DNA from: Tsukamurella sp. PLM1
Lineage (GTDB): Bacteria; Actinomycetota; Actinomycetes; Mycobacteriales; Mycobacteriaceae
Assembly (NCBI RefSeq): GCF_023168325.1
Contig: NZ_AP025688.1
Coordinates: 3,534,001 to 3,598,000, forward strand
Direction of reading: 5' to 3'
DNA length: 64,000 bases
Below are positions 26,106 to 37,904 of this stretch, in pieces (position 1 is the stretch's first letter; each line of letters opens with the position of its first letter). A program made the translations under genes and the position numbers. The notes beneath the pieces were generated by a model that worked only from the letters and a program-made list of their open reading frames with translations, had not been told where the DNA came from and ran no database searches.

Positions 26106-29100
26106 CGCTCTCCGACACCCAGCGCGCGGCGCTGCGTTCCGTTCGCCTGAGTTGGGCTCCGACGTACGAGGAGGTGTGGGACTCGGCGTCGGACGGCGTG
26201 CACGTGGACGGCCTGCACACCGACGTCTGGGAGGACCTCGAGGACGCCCTCGGCGACGCCGTCGCGAGCACCGGCTCGTCCCCTACCGGCTTGGTGATCA
26301 CCGGCAACGCCGGCACCGGCAAGACGCACCTGCTGACCCGGTTCCGGGCCGAGGTGCAGGCCGCGGGCCACTACTTCGTGCTGCTGGAGCTGCTGGACTC
26401 CTCGGACTTCTGGCGCGCGGCGCTCACCTCGTTGCGCAGCTCCCTGCTGCGCCCGGCGCGGGACCACGACACGCAGCTCGCGCAGCTGATCTGGCTGCTG
26501 TCCGACGAGGCGGGGCTCTCGCGGGCGCACCGCCGGGAGTTCTCGGGCGATGCGGTGCCCACCCCGCCGGGCTCGACGCGCTGGTCGCGGCCATGAGCAA
26601 GCGGCGCCCGCAGGTGCGGCAGTACCACGGCGTGCTCCGCGCGCTGGTGCTGCTGGCCTCCCCCGACACCCGGCTCGCGGACCTCGGCTCGGCCTTCCTC
26701 GACGACATCGAGGTGGAGGAGACCGCCGCCGATCGCCTGCACTGGGGCCTTCCCGCGAGCGGCTTCTCCGCCGTCGAGACGGTCCGCGCGATCTCCGCGT
26801 TCATGGCCGAGACCGCGGCCACGGTGTTCGCCGTCGACCAGATCGACACCCTGCTCGCCCAGTCCGCCGCCACCCTCGCCAACCCGGAGGCGGCCGAGAG
26901 CGACGTGATCGAGCAGGTGGGTCACGGCCTGATGGCGCTGCGCGGGCCTCTACCGCACCGTGACGGTCGCGTGCATGCTGCCCACGGCGTGGGAGACGCT
27001 CGCCGGCCGGGCCACCGCGTCGGTCGCCGCGCGGTTCCGCGTGGTGGGCCCGCTCAAGTCGCTGCCCGACGGTGCCCTCGCCCGCGCCATCGTCGAGCGG
27101 CGCCTCGCCGCGGCGTACCGGTCGAAGGACTTCGCGCCGCCGCACCCCACGTGGCCCGTCGCGCCCGAGGCGTTCGCCTCCGCGGTCCACCACACCCCGC
27201 GCGACCTGCTCACCAAGGTCGACGCGCACATCCGGGCGTGCGTGAGCACCCGCACGGACTTCGAGCTCGCGTCCTTCGACGACGGGCCGGCGCGCCCGGT
27301 ACCGGCGCCGACGGTGCCCGAGCCGGCCCCGGCCGACGCGCTCGCGGCGCTCGACGCGCAGTTCGACGCGCTGCGGATCCGGGCCCGCGTGGGCGCGGTC
27401 GCCACCGATCAGGCCGAGGCGGACAAGCGCATGGCGCCACTGATCGAGGCGGGCCTGCGCGCGTGGACCCGCGAGGACGGCGGCGACGGCTTCTCCATCG
27501 AGCGCGGCGGCAAGCAACTCGACGCGCGGCTGCGCCGCCGGCTGCCCGGACGCGTGGAGGACGAACAGCACTGGTCGTTCCGGGCGATCCCCTCGGCGAG
27601 CCCGCTGGCGGTGCTCAACCGCATCCAGAACGCCGCGACGGGCGCGGGGCTGACGGCCGGGCTCGACCGTCGCAAGCTCTTCCTGTTGCGCTCCACACCA
27701 TGGCCCACCAGCCCGAAGACGTCGGCGGCGCTCGCGGACGCCGTCGAATCCGGCGCCGAGCTGCTCCCGCTCGACGAGGCCGACCTCGCGACCCTCGACG
27801 CGCTCGCCCGGATCATCGCGAGCAGCCCCGACGGGCTCGATGAGTGGCTCACCGCGCGGCGTCCCGCGCACGGGCTGCGGATGTTCGCGGGCCTGGAGCA
27901 GAAGCCGGCCGCGGCGCCGGCCGGCGCCGCGCGGAAGGCGCGCAGCCTCATCCCCGGCGACGCGGTCGGCCGCGTGGGCGGGCTGTCGAGCTCGGTCGCC
28001 GACGTCATGTTCGGCGGCCCGCCGGCCCCGCGCCCGGAGCCCGGGACGCCCACCCCGCCGCGGAGGCGGCGGCGGAACCGGTTGCGGCACCGTCGGGTCC
28101 GGAGATCGCGGTGGGGCTCGGGGCGGACCAGCGGCCGGTCACGGTGGACCCGGCCGAGCTGCGCAGGCACACCGCGATCTTCGCGGGCTCGGGATCGGGC
28201 AAGACGGTGTTGATCCGCCGGCTGATCGAGGAGTGCGTGCTGCGCGGGGTGTCGGCGATCGTGCTCGACCCGAACAACGATCTGTCCCGGCTCGGCGAGG
28301 CGTGGCCCGCCGAACCCGCGGGTTGGTGGGAGGGCGACGCCGAGCGGGCGCGCACCTACCTCGCCGGCACGGACGTCGTGGTGTGGACGCCGAACCGGCC
28401 GTCGGCACGGCCGCTGGTGCTGCAGCCGATCCCCGACTTCGCCGCGTTGCGCACCGGGATGGACGGTGAGGGCCTCGACGCGCAGGAGGCCCGCGAGGGC
28501 TTCGCGATGGCGGTCGAGGCCTGCGCGAGCGCGCTGGAACAGCATGTGGGCGTGAGCGGTTCGCGCCGCGAGCAGCAGCGGGCGATCCTGCGGGAGGCGT
28601 TGGACGCGTACGGCCGGCAGGTGGGCCGCGCCGACGTGCGCGGTTTCGCGGAGTTCCTGCGTGAGTGGGACTCGAGCCGCAGCTCGCTCGGCAGCGCCGA
28701 CAAGCTGGCGCCCGAGCTCGCCGCGAACCTGCAGGCGGCCCTGATCAACAACCCGCTCCTCGGCGGGCACGGCGAGGCGGTGGACCCGGCGACGCTGCTC
28801 ACCCCGGCTGCGGGCAAGCGGGCGCGGGTGTCGGTGATCAGCCTCATCGGGCTGCCGGACGAAACGCAGCGACAGACGTTCGTGGCGCAGTTGCAGCTGG
28901 CGTTGTTCACCTGGATCAAGCGGCACCCGGCCGGCGACCGTCCGCTGGGTGCTCTCCTCGTGGTGGACGAGGCGCAGCAGATAGCGCCGTCGGGAGCGGT
29001 GAAGCCGTCCACCGAATCGACGCTGCTCCTGGCCTCACAGGCCCGCAAGTACGGGCTGGGACTCGTGTTCGCGACGCAGGCGCCGAAGGGCCTGCACGAC

Positions 29101-29349
29101 AAGGTCGTCGGCAACGCCGCCACGCACTTCTACGGAAAGCTCAACGCCCCGGTGCAGATCCAGGCCGCGAAGGACCTGGCGGCCGCGCGGGGCGGGCGGA
29201 TCGACGCGATCGGCGGCCTGGGCCCGGGCGACTTCTACCTCGGGGCCGGGGACTCGACGGTGCGCCTGCACTCCCCGATGTGCCTGAGCCACCACGCCGC
29301 CAGCCCGCCCACGGAGGACGAGGTGCTGCGGATCGCCCGGCGCGGCTGA
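26102..29349 (+). CDS. Giant fused AAA + HerA-type ATPase, ~1080 residues (three apparent frameshifts)
   Basis: Three frame changes (near 26568, 26944, 28058) interrupt one continuous protein. The N-terminal module has Walker A GNAGTGKTH (26303 on) and Walker B TVFAVDQID (about 26821). The middle is helical (RTVTVACMLPTAWETLAGRA; SIERGGKQLDARLRRRL). The C-terminal module is HerA/DUF87-like: Walker A FAGSGSGKTVLIRRLIEE (about 28185), VLDPNNDLSRLGEAWP, Walker B GALLVVDEAQQIAPSG (about 28954) and KYGLGLVFATQAPKGL. HerA motors are hexameric DNA translocases that pair with nucleases. It carries three exact 11-mers. It is the last gene of the operon. Confidence 0.7.
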
Positions 29350-29353
29350 GCGC

Positions 29354-29446
29354 CACCCGATCCGCCCGGCTCCGGCCGCCAAGACACCCGATCCGCCCGG
29401 CTCCGGCGGTCCAGACACCTGATCCGCCCGTCTCCAGCAGTCCAAA
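29354..29446. repeat. Three degenerate 31-bp tandem repeats
   Basis: Units begin CACCCGATCCGCCCGGCTCC (29354), CACCCGATCCGCCCGGCTCC (29385) and CACCTGATCCGCCCGTCTCC (29416). A decayed fourth unit starts at 29447 (CACCCCTTCTGCCC). They fill most of the 217-nt gap between the AAA-HerA stop and the helicase gene end; there are no spacers, so this is not a CRISPR. It may act in transcript termination or mark a past integration point. Confidence 0.85.
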
Positions 29447-29566
29447 CACCCCTTCTGCCCGCCGGCGTACGTTGTCCACAGCGGTCAGAATCCGAGTGCC
29501 GCGCGGAAGTCGATACCCGACGTCCCTGCGCCCTCGGACTCGACGCGGTCCGTCAGCCGCGGTCCG

Positions 29567-31011
29567 TCAGCCCGCGGGGCGGGTCGCGCGGCGACGCGGC
29601 TGCTGGGCGCGGCCCTGCCCCTGCGGACGTCCCTGGCCCTGCGCCCGCCCGGCGGACGGTGCCTGGCGCGCACCCGAGCGCTGCTGCTGGCCCGAGCGCT
29701 GAGCGCCCTTGCCGCGTCCGGCACCGTCGGGCCGTGCGCCCGTGCCCTTGCCGCGCCCCGCGCGACCCCGGCCGGGGCGTGCCCGCCGCCGGCGCGACGC
29801 TGCTGCTGCGGCGGCGCGACGGGCTCGGGCGTGACGTACGGCGCGACCTCGCCGACCAGGTCGACCACGACCTGCGACGTGGCGGTCACGGCGACGGGCC
29901 GCGCGGAGATGGCGGCCTTCTTCAGCAGCGTCTGGGTGTCCTTGCGCTGCTCGGGCGTCATCACGGTGACGACGGTGCCCTCGCTGCCGGCGCGGGCGGT
30001 CCGGCCGCTGCGGTGCAGGTAGGCCTTGTGCTCGGCGGGCGGGTCCACGTGCACCACGAGCTCCACGTCGTCCACGTGGACGCCGCGGGCCGCGATGTCG
30101 GTGGCGACGAGCACCCGCGCGGTGCCGGTGCTGAACGCCTCGAGGTTGCGGTCGCGCTGCGGCTGGCTGAGGTTGCCGTGCAGGTCGCGCGCGGGGATGC
30201 CCTGCGCGGTCAGCTGCTTCGCCAGCTTCTTGGCCTGATGCTTGGTGCGGGTGAACAGTATCCGGCGGCCCGTGCCGGACGCGAGGGTGCGCACCAGCTC
30301 GGACTTCTCGTCCTTGCCGCCCACCTCGAAGACGTGGTGGGTCATGGCCACCACCGGCGAGTTCTCCGGGTCGACCGAGTGCGAGACCGGGTCGGTGAGG
30401 AACTTGCGGACCAGCTTGTCGACGCCGTTGTCGAGCGTGGCGGAGAACAGCATGCGCTGCCCGCCCGCCGGGGTGGCCGCCAGGATCCGGGTCACGACGG
30501 GAAGGAACCCCAGGTCGGCCATGTGGTCGGCCTCGTCGAGCACGGTGACCTCGACGCGGGACAGGTCGACGATGCGCTGCCGCATCAGGTCCTCGAGCCG
30601 GCCGGGGCACGCCACGACGATGTCGACACCCTGGCCGAGCGCCTGCTCCTGACGGGTCTGCTTGACTCCGCCGAAGATCGTGGTCACGCGCAGGCCGGCG
30701 GCGCGGGCCAGCGGCTCGACGGTGGCGGTGATCTGCGTGGCGAGCTCGCGCGTCGGGGCGAGCACCAGGCCGGACGGGCGGCCCGACGGTGCGCGGTGCC
30801 CGGCGAGCCGGGCCACCAGCGGGATCGCGAAGGCGAGAGTCTTGCCGGAGCCGGTCTTGCCGCGGCCCAGCACGTCGCGGCCGGCGAGAGTGTCGGGCAG
30901 CGTATCGGCCTGGATGGGGAACGGGGTGGGGCGGCCCATGTCGTTCAGGGCGGCGACGAGGTTGGTGGGGACGCCGAGCTCGGCGAACGACGGGGACACG
31001 GTCGTGGACAC
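29567..31011 (-). CDS. DEAD-box RNA helicase with Arg/Gly-rich tail
   Basis: About 480 residues from GTG 31011. The motifs are complete: FPIQADTLPD (Q motif), LGRGKTGSGKT (I), LAPTRELATQ (Ia), TVLDEADHMADLGF (II), LFSATLD (III), and VLVATDIAARGVHV and YLHRSGRTARAG (V, VI). The C-terminal tail is basic and Gly/Arg/Gln-rich (RARPGRGRAGRGKGTGARPD; SGQQQRSGARQAPSAGR), in a neighbouring frame after a shift near 29785. This resembles RhlE-type cold-shock and ribosome-assembly helicases. A leader of about 155 nt precedes it. Confidence 0.85.
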
Positions 31012-31145
31012 GATGAAGAGATACCTAACGGTGGTGGTGGCGAAGGCGGCGGTGGCCGCGTCCGTTCGCCGCAAGAAAAGAACCGGGAGCGTCTCGAGCC
31101 GGTCACGGCGAGACGGTTTGGGGCCCGGGAGCCCTACGACGGCGC

Positions 31146-31177
31146 GGGGCGCACGCGCCCCGCATGTCTCAAGTATA
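31146..31177 (-). promoter_or_regulatory. Helicase promoter and 5-prime leader hairpin
   Basis: TATACT (31177-31172, minus strand) is a strong -10; initiation near 31165 would give a leader of about 155 nt before the helicase GTG. At the very start of this RNA, GGGGCGC and GCGCCCC arms (31146-31161) form a tight hairpin. Long structured leaders are usual for cold-induced RNA helicase genes; the regulation is inferred. Confidence 0.45.
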
Positions 31178-31305
31178 ACAAACGAACGCCCCGACCCCCG
31201 ATTCGCGCCGCAGGCCTACCACCCCCTGTGAAACGCTGGCACGATTATGGGAGACAATGCACGTAGGAAGGTGTGTACGCCGACGCACCCCAGGGGAGGC
31301 ACGAA

Positions 31306-31854
31306 ATGACCGCACGATTGATCGACTCGTTCCGCGGCCGGGCCGGCGCGGCAGTGGCCGTGGGGGCCTCGCTGTTCGTGCTGGCCGGGTGCGCGACGGT
31401 GCCCGGCACCGGTTCCGCGGACCCGCAGGACGTGGCGGCTTACCAGTCCACCATCGCCCAGTCCCGCGCGGCGGCCGCCGCCGCGGCAGGCCGATCCGCG
31501 TGCTCGTCGTGGCAGTCGGGCTACGACGTGCGGGTGGTCGCGAGCCGGGCCACCGTCGCCTACACCAAGGATCCGAAGTGGACCTGGGACGGCATCCAGA
31601 ACACCCTCAACGCCGAGCTCGCCGCGATCGCGACCGAGACGGGCAAGCTGCCGGCCATCATCGCGACCGAGAACCTGGCGCCCACGGTCAAGACCACGAT
31701 GACCGACTACAAGGCCAAGCTGGACGCGTACGCCGAGGCGCTGCGTGCCGACCAGAGTGCTCGCGGCAGCGGCGACGCGACGTGGACGAAGGGTAACCCC
31801 GCGTACACCACGCTGAACACCGCGGCGACCGCGGTGCGCAACGCCTGCCGGTGA
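31306..31854 (+). CDS. Lipoprotein of unknown function, paralogue of the next gene
   Basis: 182 residues. The lipobox FVLAGC marks a lipoprotein with the anchor Cys near residue 28. The mature part is helical: AYTKDPKWTWDGIQNTLNAE, LAAIATETGKLPAIIA, YKAKLDAYAEALRADQ and ARGSGDATW. AGGGGAGG precedes ATG 31306. No domain name recognised. The next gene shares the same core, so this is a tandem paralogous pair with different anchoring. Confidence 0.7.
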   Translation: MTARLIDSFRGRAGAAVAVGASLFVLAGCATVPGTGSADPQDVAAYQSTIAQSRAAAAAAAGRSACSSWQSGYDVRVVASRATVAYTKDPKWTWDGIQNTLNAELAAIATETGKLPAIIATENLAPTVKTTMTDYKAKLDAYAEALRADQSARGSGDATWTKGNPAYTTLNTAATAVRNACR

Positions 31855-31892
31855 ACCTGATGCGCCCATGCGGCACATCACAGTGAACTAAC

Positions 31893-31898
31893 TATACT
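31893..31898 (+). promoter_or_regulatory. AT-rich promoter of the secreted paralogue
   Basis: TATACT at 31893-31898 lies in an unusually AT-rich stretch (31880-31960, with TTCATAAATTCGCGATAG). Initiation near 31905 would give a leader of about 57 nt before ATG 31962. No clear -35 was found. Confidence 0.45.
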
Positions 31899-31961
31899 TG
31901 TTCATAAATTCGCGATAGTTTCATGGTGTCCTGTTTCTTGATATCGAATCAGAGGTACATC

Positions 31962-32494
31962 ATGACCATCCGTCAGTGGGCCACCCGCACCGCCGCCGCG
32001 GGCATCCTCGCCGCCGCCGTCACCGTCCCCGTCGCCGGCGTGGCGGCCGCAGATCCCGCCCCGTCCCCGGTGCCGGGGCGGCACCGTCGAAGCCCGCGGC
32101 GAGCCCGAACGCCCGGACCGCGCGCGCCGTGTACGACCAGTGGGTCGCGAACCGGACGCCGCGCCTGGCCGCGAGCAAGGCCACGACCCAGGTGACGAAG
32201 AACCCGAAGTGGCAGTGGAACGACATCCAGCCCAAGATCAACGCCGAGCTCGCCGCGATCCGCACCGAGCAGGCCACCCTGCCGGGCACGATCAATCGCG
32301 CCGCGCCGGTCCCCACCCTTGCGAACGCGTTGCGCGCCTACCAGGCCCGCCTCGCCGAGTACGGCCGCGCCCTGAACAACGACCGCAACGCCCGCGGCAG
32401 CGGCGACAACACCTGGCCGACGGCCAACGCGGCCGGTAAGCGCCTGAGCGACGCGGGCCGCGCGGTCTACGACGCGGCGCGCGCGGTGAAGTAG
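31962..32494 (+). CDS. Secreted protein, paralogue of the preceding lipoprotein (frame broken near 32077)
   Basis: About 177 residues. A Sec-type signal peptide (TRTAAAGILAAAVTVPVAGV, cleavage near AAADP) is followed by a Pro/Ala linker and the core shared with the upstream lipoprotein: VTKNPKWQWNDIQPKINAE, LAAIRTEQATLPGTI, YQARLAEYGRALNNDR and ARGSGDNTW. The signal and linker are one frame from the core; one G missing from a G5 run near 32077 (CCGGGGCGG) explains it. An exact CCGACGGTGCC (minus orientation) begins just after the stop codon. Confidence 0.65.
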
Positions 32495-32508
32495 GCACCG
32501 TCGGACGA

Positions 32509-32548
32509 CGAAACCCCCGGCCTCCGTGCGGAGGTACCGGGGGTTTCG
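32509..32548. terminator. Bidirectional terminator between the secreted paralogue and rpsQ
   Basis: CGAAACCCCCGG (32509-32520) and CCGGGGGTTTCG (32537-32548) form a perfect 12-bp stem, extended by CCTCCG/CGGAGG inside. It ends both the plus-strand gene and the minus-strand S10 block (rpsQ stop at 32569). Confidence 0.85.
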
Positions 32549-32568
32549 AGTCCGTGGGGCGGGAGGGC

Positions 32569-32853
32569 CTACTTGGCCTTCTCCAGCACCTCCACCAGGC
32601 GCCAGTGCTTGCTGGCGCTCAGCGGACGGGTCTCCATGATCCGGACGCGGTCGCCGACACCGGCGACGCCGTCCTCGTCATGCGCCTTCACCTTGGAGGT
32701 GGTGCGGATGATCTTGCCGTACAGCGAGTGCTTCACTCGGTCCTCGAGCTCGACGACGATGGTCTTCTCCATCTTGTCGGACACGACGTACCCGATACGC
32801 ACCTTGCGGCTGTTGCGAGCCTCAGTGGTCACGTTGCTTCCATTCTCGGTCAT
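32569..32853 (-). CDS. rpsQ: 30S ribosomal protein S17
   Basis: 94 residues. Core: [40 protein letters not shown] and [20 protein letters not shown], an OB fold that binds the 5-prime domain of 16S rRNA. Its ATG overlaps the rpmC stop by 4 nt. It is the last gene of the rpsJ block; rplN, its normal neighbour, is 9.8 kb away. Confidence 0.98.
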   Translation of the reverse strand: MTENGSNVTTEARNSRKVRIGYVVSDKMEKTIVVELEDRVKHSLYGKIIRTTSKVKAHDEDGVAGVGDRVRIMETRPLSASKHWRLVEVLEKAK

Positions 32854-33080
32854 GCGGCGTCACCCTCCGGGCCCGAGGCCAGGCCGAGCTCCCGCTCGCG
32901 CAGGATCGTGTAGATCCGGGCGATGTCGGTACGCACGGTGCGCAGGCGACGGTTGTTGCTCATCTGTCCGGTGGCCATCTGGAAGCGCAGGTTGAACAGC
33001 TCCTCCTTGGCCTCGCGCAGCTTCTCCACCAGCTCGTCCGCGGTCAGACCGCGGAGATCAGCGGCGACGGTGTTCGACAT
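32850..33080 (-). CDS. rpmC: 50S ribosomal protein L29
   Basis: 76 residues from ATG 33080 ([20 protein letters not shown]), with the two-helix core [20 protein letters not shown] and [21 protein letters not shown]29 lies at the tunnel exit beside L23 and helps form the docking site for SRP and trigger factor. It overlaps rplP by 1 nt (TGATG) and rpsQ by 4 nt. Confidence 0.97.
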   Translation of the reverse strand: MSNTVAADLRGLTADELVEKLREAKEELFNLRFQMATGQMSNNRRLRTVRTDIARIYTILRERELGLASGPEGDAA

Positions 33081-33496
33081 CAGAACTGCTCCTCTCGGGT
33101 CACGATGCGGGTCTTGCAGGGGAGCTTGTGCTGCGCGCGGCGCAGGGCCTCGCGAGCGATCTGCTCGTTGGGGTAGGTCATCTCGAACAGCACGCGACCG
33201 GGCTTGACGTTCGCCACCCACCACTCGACGGAACCCTTACCGGAACCCATGCGGGTCTCGGCCGGCTTCTTGGTCAGCGGACGGTCCGGGAAGATGTTGA
33301 TCCAGACCTTGCCGCCACGCTTGATGTGGCGGTTGATGGCGATACGAGCGGACTCGATCTGGCGGTTGGTGATGTAGGCGGGCTCGAGAGCCTGGATGCC
33401 GTAGTCACCGAAGGTCACAGCGGTGCCGCCCTTCGCAGCGCCGGAGCGCTTGGGGTGGTGCTGCTTGCGGTGCTTGACGCGACGGGGGATCAACAT
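33080..33496 (-). CDS. rplP: 50S ribosomal protein L16
   Basis: 138 residues: [60 protein letters not shown]16 helps shape the A-site tRNA accommodation corridor and the peptidyl-transferase region. It is separated by 4 nt from rpsC and overlaps rpmC. Confidence 0.98.
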   Translation of the reverse strand: MLIPRRVKHRKQHHPKRSGAAKGGTAVTFGDYGIQALEPAYITNRQIESARIAINRHIKRGGKVWINIFPDRPLTKKPAETRMGSGKGSVEWWVANVKPGRVLFEMTYPNEQIAREALRRAQHKLPCKTRIVTREEQF

Positions 33497-33500
33497 GGCG

Positions 33501-35018
<1,518 letters not shown>

Positions 35019-35855
35019 CTAGCGCTTGTTCTTACCGGACTTGCGGCGACGCACGATCAGCTTGTCGCTCGCCTTGTTCTTGCGGGTGCGGCCCTCGGGC
35101 TTGCCCCACGGGCTCACCGGGTGGCGGCCACCGGAGGTCTTACCCTCACCACCGCCGTGCGGGTGGTCGACCGGGTTCATGACGACACCACGGACGGTCG
35201 GGCGCTTGCCCTTCCACCGCATGCGGCCGGCCTTGCCCCAGTTGATGTTGCTCTGCTCGGCGTTGCCCACCTCGCCGACGGTGGCGCGGCAGCGCACGTC
35301 CACGCGACGGATCTCGCCGGAGGGCATACGCAGGGTCGCGTACGCGCCCTCCTTGCCCAGCAGCTGGATGCTGGCACCGGCCGAGCGAGCCATCTTGGCA
35401 CCGCCACCGGGGCGCAGCTCGACGGCGTGGATCACGGTGCCGGCGGGGATGTTGCGCAGCGGCAGGGCGTTGCCCGGCTTGATGTCGGCGTTCGGACCCG
35501 ACTCGACGATGTCGCCCTGTCCCAGGCCCTTCGGCGCCAGGATGTAGCGCTTCTCGCCGTCGAGGTAGTGCAGCAGCGCGATCCGCGAGGTGCGGTTCGG
35601 GTCGTACTCGATGTGCGCGACCTTGGCGTTGACGCCGTCCTTGTCATGGCGACGGAAGTCGATGACGCGGTACGCGCGCTTGTGGCCGCCACCCTTGTGC
35701 CGGGTGGTGATTCGACCGTGCGCGTTGCGGCCACCGCGGCCGTGCAGCGGACGGACCAGCGACTTCTCCGGGGTCGAGCGCGTGATCTCGTCGAACGTCG
35801 AGCCCGACGAGCCGCGGCGACCCGGAGTGGTCGGCTTGTGCTTACGGATAGCCAT
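35019..35855 (-). CDS. rplB: 50S ribosomal protein L2
   Basis: 278 residues: [40 protein letters not shown], and the C-terminal [20 protein letters not shown] containing the conserved His essential near the peptidyl-transferase centre. It joins rplW without a gap and precedes rpsS. Confidence 0.98.
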   Translation of the reverse strand: MAIRKHKPTTPGRRGSSGSTFDEITRSTPEKSLVRPLHGRGGRNAHGRITTRHKGGGHKRAYRVIDFRRHDKDGVNAKVAHIEYDPNRTSRIALLHYLDGEKRYILAPKGLGQGDIVESGPNADIKPGNALPLRNIPAGTVIHAVELRPGGGAKMARSAGASIQLLGKEGAYATLRMPSGEIRRVDVRCRATVGEVGNAEQSNINWGKAGRMRWKGKRPTVRGVVMNPVDHPHGGGEGKTSGGRHPVSPWGKPEGRTRKNKASDKLIVRRRKSGKNKR

Positions 35856-36167
35856 TTAGCTCGCGCCTCCGAAGATGTCGATGGGCTTGCTATCGGCGCT
35901 CAGGGTCACGATCGCGCGCTTGGTGCTCTTGCGCTGACCGTAACCGGCACGGGTGCGCTTGCGCTTGCCCTGGCGGTTCAAGGTGTTGACGCTGTCGACC
36001 TTGACGCCGAAGACCTTTTCCACGGCGATCTTGATCTGCGTCTTGTTCGCGTCCGGGTGCACCACGAAGGTGTACGTGTTCTCCTCGATGAGGCCGTAGG
36101 CCTTCTCGGAGATCACCGGCGCGAGCAGGATGTCCCGCGGGTCGGCGGGGATGGTTGCGGTGGCCAT
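35856..36167 (-). CDS. rplW: 50S ribosomal protein L23
   Basis: 103 residues: [61 protein letters not shown]23 forms the chaperone/SRP docking site at the tunnel exit. Start overlaps the rplD stop (TGATG); the stop abuts the rplB start. Confidence 0.98.
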   Translation of the reverse strand: MATATIPADPRDILLAPVISEKAYGLIEENTYTFVVHPDANKTQIKIAVEKVFGVKVDSVNTLNRQGKRKRTRAGYGQRKSTKRAIVTLSADSKPIDIFGGAS

Positions 36168-36832
36168 CAGGCGTTCGCCTCCTCAATGGTGTCAGCAGCC
36201 TTCGTGGCGCTCGCGATGAACGAACCCAGGGCCTCGCGGCTGAACACCACGTCGTCGCTGTCGAGGACGTCGTAGGTGTTGAGCTGGTCCGGGTAGATCC
36301 ACTTCGCGTTCGGCAGGTTCTGGACGCTGCGCTGCGCGGTCAGGTCCTCGCGGCCCACGACCACGAGGAACTTCTTGCGCTCCGACAGCGCGGCCAGGAA
36401 CAGGCGGGCCGCCTTGGTCGACGCCTCCTGGCCGGCCACCAGCTCGGTGACGACGTGGATGCGGTCATCGCGGACCCGATCGGTGAGGGCACCGCGCAGG
36501 GCGGCGGCCTTCATCTTCTTCGGGGTGCGCTGGCTGTAGTCGCGCGGCTGCGGGCCGTGGACGGTGCCACCGCCGGTGAACTGCGGCGCACGGGTCGAGC
36601 CCTGACGCGCGCGGCCGGTGCCCTTCTGGCGGTACGGCTTGCGGCCACCGCCGCGGACCTCGCCGCGGGTCTTGGTGGCGTGCGTGCCGGCGCGCGCAGC
36701 GGCGAGCTGCGCGACGACCACCTGGTGCATCAGCGAGATGTTCGGCTCCACGTCGAAGATCTCGGCGGGGAGATCGACGGTGCCGTCGACCTTGCCCTCG
36801 GCGGTCTTCACATCGAGAGTCAGCTTGCTCAT
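36167..36832 (-). CDS. rplD: 50S ribosomal protein L4
   Basis: 221 residues with the tunnel loop [20 protein letters not shown] and the C-terminal domain [21 protein letters not shown]4 lines the exit tunnel opposite L22; in other bacteria it also controls the S10 operon. It overlaps rplC by 4 nt (ATGA) and rplW by 1 nt. Confidence 0.98.
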   Translation of the reverse strand: MSKLTLDVKTAEGKVDGTVDLPAEIFDVEPNISLMHQVVVAQLAAARAGTHATKTRGEVRGGGRKPYRQKGTGRARQGSTRAPQFTGGGTVHGPQPRDYSQRTPKKMKAAALRGALTDRVRDDRIHVVTELVAGQEASTKAARLFLAALSERKKFLVVVGREDLTAQRSVQNLPNAKWIYPDQLNTYDVLDSDDVVFSREALGSFIASATKAADTIEEANA

Positions 36833-37494
36833 GCGCGAGCACCACCCTTCACTGCGGTACGGACCATCACGAGGCCGCCCTTGCGACCGGGGATGGCGCC
36901 CTTGATCAGCAGGACGCCGGCCTCGGCGTCCACCTTGAACACGGTGAGGTTCTGCGTGGTCACCTTGTCGGAGCCCATGCGACCGGCCATGCGGACGCCC
37001 TTGAAGACGCGGCCCGGGGTGGCGCAGCCACCGATGGAACCGGGGGCGCGGTGCACGGCCTGCGCGCCGTGGCTGGCGCCGAGACCGGCGAAGCCGTGGC
37101 GCTTCATGACGCCGGCGTAGCCCTTGCCCTTGCTGATGCCGGTGACGTCGACGAAGTTGCCGTCCTCGAACACGTCGGCGCCCAGCTCCTCGCCCACCTC
37201 GTAGTCGGCGGCGGCGTCGGCGTCGGCGAGCCGCAGCTCGGCGATGTGGCGACGCGGGGTGACGCCGGCCTTGGAGAACTGGCCCGAGACGGGCTTGTTC
37301 ACCTTGCGCGGGTCGATGGCGCCGAAGGCGAGCTGCACGGCGTCGTAGCCGTCAGCGGCCTGGGTACGGATCTGGGTGACGACGTTCGGCCCGGCCTTGA
37401 CGACGGTGACCGGCACGACCCGGTTGTTCTCGTCGAAGACCTGGGTCATGCCGAGCTTGGTGCCCAGGATTCCCTTGATCTTGTTCTCAGTCAT
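36829..37494 (-). CDS. rplC: 50S ribosomal protein L3
   Basis: 221 residues: [40 protein letters not shown] and the central loop [20 protein letters not shown], which reaches toward the peptidyl-transferase centre. It starts 19 nt after rpsJ. Confidence 0.98.
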   Translation of the reverse strand: MTENKIKGILGTKLGMTQVFDENNRVVPVTVVKAGPNVVTQIRTQAADGYDAVQLAFGAIDPRKVNKPVSGQFSKAGVTPRRHIAELRLADADAAADYEVGEELGADVFEDGNFVDVTGISKGKGYAGVMKRHGFAGLGASHGAQAVHRAPGSIGGCATPGRVFKGVRMAGRMGSDKVTTQNLTVFKVDAEAGVLLIKGAIPGRKGGLVMVRTAVKGGARA

Positions 37495-37513
37495 ATCGTT
37501 TCTCCGCAGCCGC

Positions 37514-37819
37514 TTACTGGATGTTCACGTCGACGCTGGCCGGCAGGTCGATGCGCATGAGCGCGTCGACCGTCTTCGGCGTCGGGTCCAGGATGTCGAT
37601 CAGCCGCTTGTGCGTACGCATCTCGAAGTGCTCGCGCGAGTCCTTGTACTTGTGCGGCGAGCGGATGACGCAGTACACGTTCTTCTCCGTCGGCAGCGGC
37701 ACGGGACCGACGACGCGGGCGCCGGTGCGGGTCACGGTCTCGACGATCTTCCGAGCAGACGCGTCGATCGCCTCATGGTCATAGGCCTTGAGCCTGATGC
37801 GGATCTTCTGTCCCGCCAC
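37514..37819 (-). CDS. rpsJ: 30S ribosomal protein S10
   Basis: 101 residues from GTG 37819: [61 protein letters not shown]10 is a 30S head protein and, as NusE, part of the antitermination complex on boxA. It is the first gene of the S10 block, and a possible promoter lies about 105 nt upstream. Confidence 0.98.
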   Translation of the reverse strand: MAGQKIRIRLKAYDHEAIDASARKIVETVTRTGARVVGPVPLPTEKNVYCVIRSPHKYKDSREHFEMRTHKRLIDILDPTPKTVDALMRIDLPASVDVNIQ

Positions 37820-37904
37820 GCTGTGTCCTCTTCCGTCAAGTGTTCACGTATTACCTGACGCACGGACAGCCTCATCACCTGCGGGAATCCTCCCGCGAAA
37901 AAGT

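Noticed and set aside
26560..28070. Programmed ribosomal frameshifting in the AAA-HerA gene
   Set aside because: The same local change (CCCCGGCC to CCCCGCC) breaks unrelated genes, and no slippery heptamer with a following pseudoknot is evident.
29354..29460. CRISPR array
   Set aside because: Units are tandem without unique spacers, and no cas genes are nearby.
22760..32540. Insertion sequence or integrase carrying the island
   Set aside because: No transposase, integrase, terminal inverted repeats or tRNA gene was found; only the minisatellite marks an edge.
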